Source: Lachnospiraceae bacterium UBA7050
GTDB lineage: Bacteria; Bacillota; Clostridia; Lachnospirales; Lachnospiraceae
Reading direction: 5' to 3'
Assembly: GCA_002493905.1 (NCBI GenBank)
Contig: DLAJ01000012.1
Location: 1-64,000 of the forward strand
Length of the DNA: 64,000 nt
Shown in pieces: positions 63,515-64,000 of the stretch. Made by a program: the position numbers and the translations under genes. Position 1 is the stretch's first letter; every line of letters starts with the position of its first letter. The notes beneath the pieces are model-generated. The model was not told the DNA's origin. It did not search any database and worked only from the letters and a program-made list of their open reading frames with translations.

Positions 63515-64000
63515 CCGTACTCTCCTCCTGCTCCGACAGACTCTCGATATAGGCGGTGATCTCATCGCGGCCCTGCTTATTCAGTGCAGAAAACGGAAAG
63601 ATCAGCGTCCGTTCATCCGCACGCAGCCCCTTGCGGAGCATGTTCAGATGCTTCTGTATCTGGCTTCTCTTGATCTTGTCCAGCTTTGTCGCAATGATGA
63701 CCGGATGATAACCCTGGGACATCATCCATTCGTACATCTGACAATCATTTGCCGAAGGCTCATGGCGGATATCAACAAGCAGAAAGACTGCCTTTAACTG
63801 CTTCGAACAATGCAGATAATTCTCCACCATCTTTCCCCATTTTCCCCTTGTCTCCACAGAAACGCCTGCATAGCCGTAACCGGGCAGATCAACAAAATAT
63901 AAGTTTTTATTGATAAGGTAAAAATTGATCGTCTGCGTCTTTCCGGGCTTTTCGCTGACGCGTGCATAAGACTTCCGGTTCATCAGCGCATTGATGAGAG
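63507..64000 (-). CDS. ysxC: ribosome biogenesis GTPase YsxC/EngB, 5' part beyond the window
   Basis: The last 164 or so residues of a YihA/YsxC GTPase needed for 50S assembly. Visible: SLINALM just after the missing P-loop, the switch I Thr in GKTQTINFY, the G3 motif VDLPGYGYAGVS and the G4 motif ATKLDKIKR. The N-terminus with G1 lies outside the window. The gene is translationally coupled to the downstream transporter. Confidence 0.95.
   Translation of the reverse strand, partial: LINALMNRKSYARVSEKPGKTQTINFYLINKNLYFVDLPGYGYAGVSVETRGKWGKMVENYLHCSKQLKAVFLLVDIRHEPSANDCQMYEWMMSQGYHPVIIATKLDKIKRSQIQKHLNMLRKGLRADERTLIFPFSALNKQGRDEITAYIESLSEQEESTDE

Overview
The window comes from a mid-GC, spore-forming Clostridia genome, most likely a gut-type Lachnospiraceae. 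I infer this from protein families typical of that group (DUF4364, DUF4250, DUF5685, DUF6062, a DUF1385 protein between prmC and rpmE, stand-alone AICAR transformylase plus PurO-type IMP cyclohydrolase, a Csp-like subtilisin, large hybrid histidine kinases), from strong AGGAGG ribosome sites and from clostridial regulatory signals such as CIRCE. I see no rRNA, tRNA, complete insertion sequence, prophage or CRISPR array.

Layout. 1-373 is non-coding, perhaps with the tail of a small ORF. 374-7459 holds a subtilisin-like protease, an AraC regulator, a DUF2156 protein, an HD phosphohydrolase and a chemotaxis receptor. 7493-12395 is a conserved translation/termination block read leftwards: rho, rpmE, DUF1385, prmC, prfA. 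12718-17136 reads rightwards: flavodiiron protein, malic enzyme, radical SAM protein and DUF4364. 17174-25728 reads leftwards: phosphodiesterase, RarA, polysaccharide deacetylase, an ASKHA/2Fe-2S activator coupled to a 57-aa DUF4250 protein, a broken Rpn-family nuclease and two acetyltransferases. 25888-27150 is a SpoIID-like peptidoglycan-binding protein. 27719-32589 holds a uracil/xanthine permease and a hybrid kinase with a solo receiver. 32766-38632 holds DUF6062, a DnaJ/DUF5685/zinc-ribbon operon and clpB under a CIRCE operator. 38918-48084 holds a second hybrid kinase, a cation efflux protein, a repeat-bearing membrane protein, a membrane phosphodiesterase and the last two purine steps. 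48508-57155 holds two ABC exporters, a second receptor, a tandem acetyltransferase and an XRE regulator. 57327-64000 holds a zinc macrodomain hydrolase, an RNA methyltransferase, a probable small RNA, an aldose epimerase, a 33-aa protein, a 2-hydroxyacid dehydrogenase, an AI-2E-type transporter and YsxC (cut by the window end).

Most striking is the intergenic DNA. Several gaps are built from consecutive near-perfect hairpins, many with three-base loops. One family (a 9-bp stem AGAGTTTCC/GGAARCTCT followed by a second hairpin) occurs at 23692, 33551 and 35913, with a looser relative at 20059. At 20079 and 35913 it is tandemly amplified, with compensatory stem changes in the first array. At 23692 a 63-nt copy lies inside a coding region and supplies two in-frame stops, which suggests that the element is or was mobile. 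This is the best candidate here for something undescribed.

Starts were chosen by Shine-Dalgarno sequence and family alignment from memory; several are shorter than the longest open frame. No database search was possible, so family names rest on recognised motifs.
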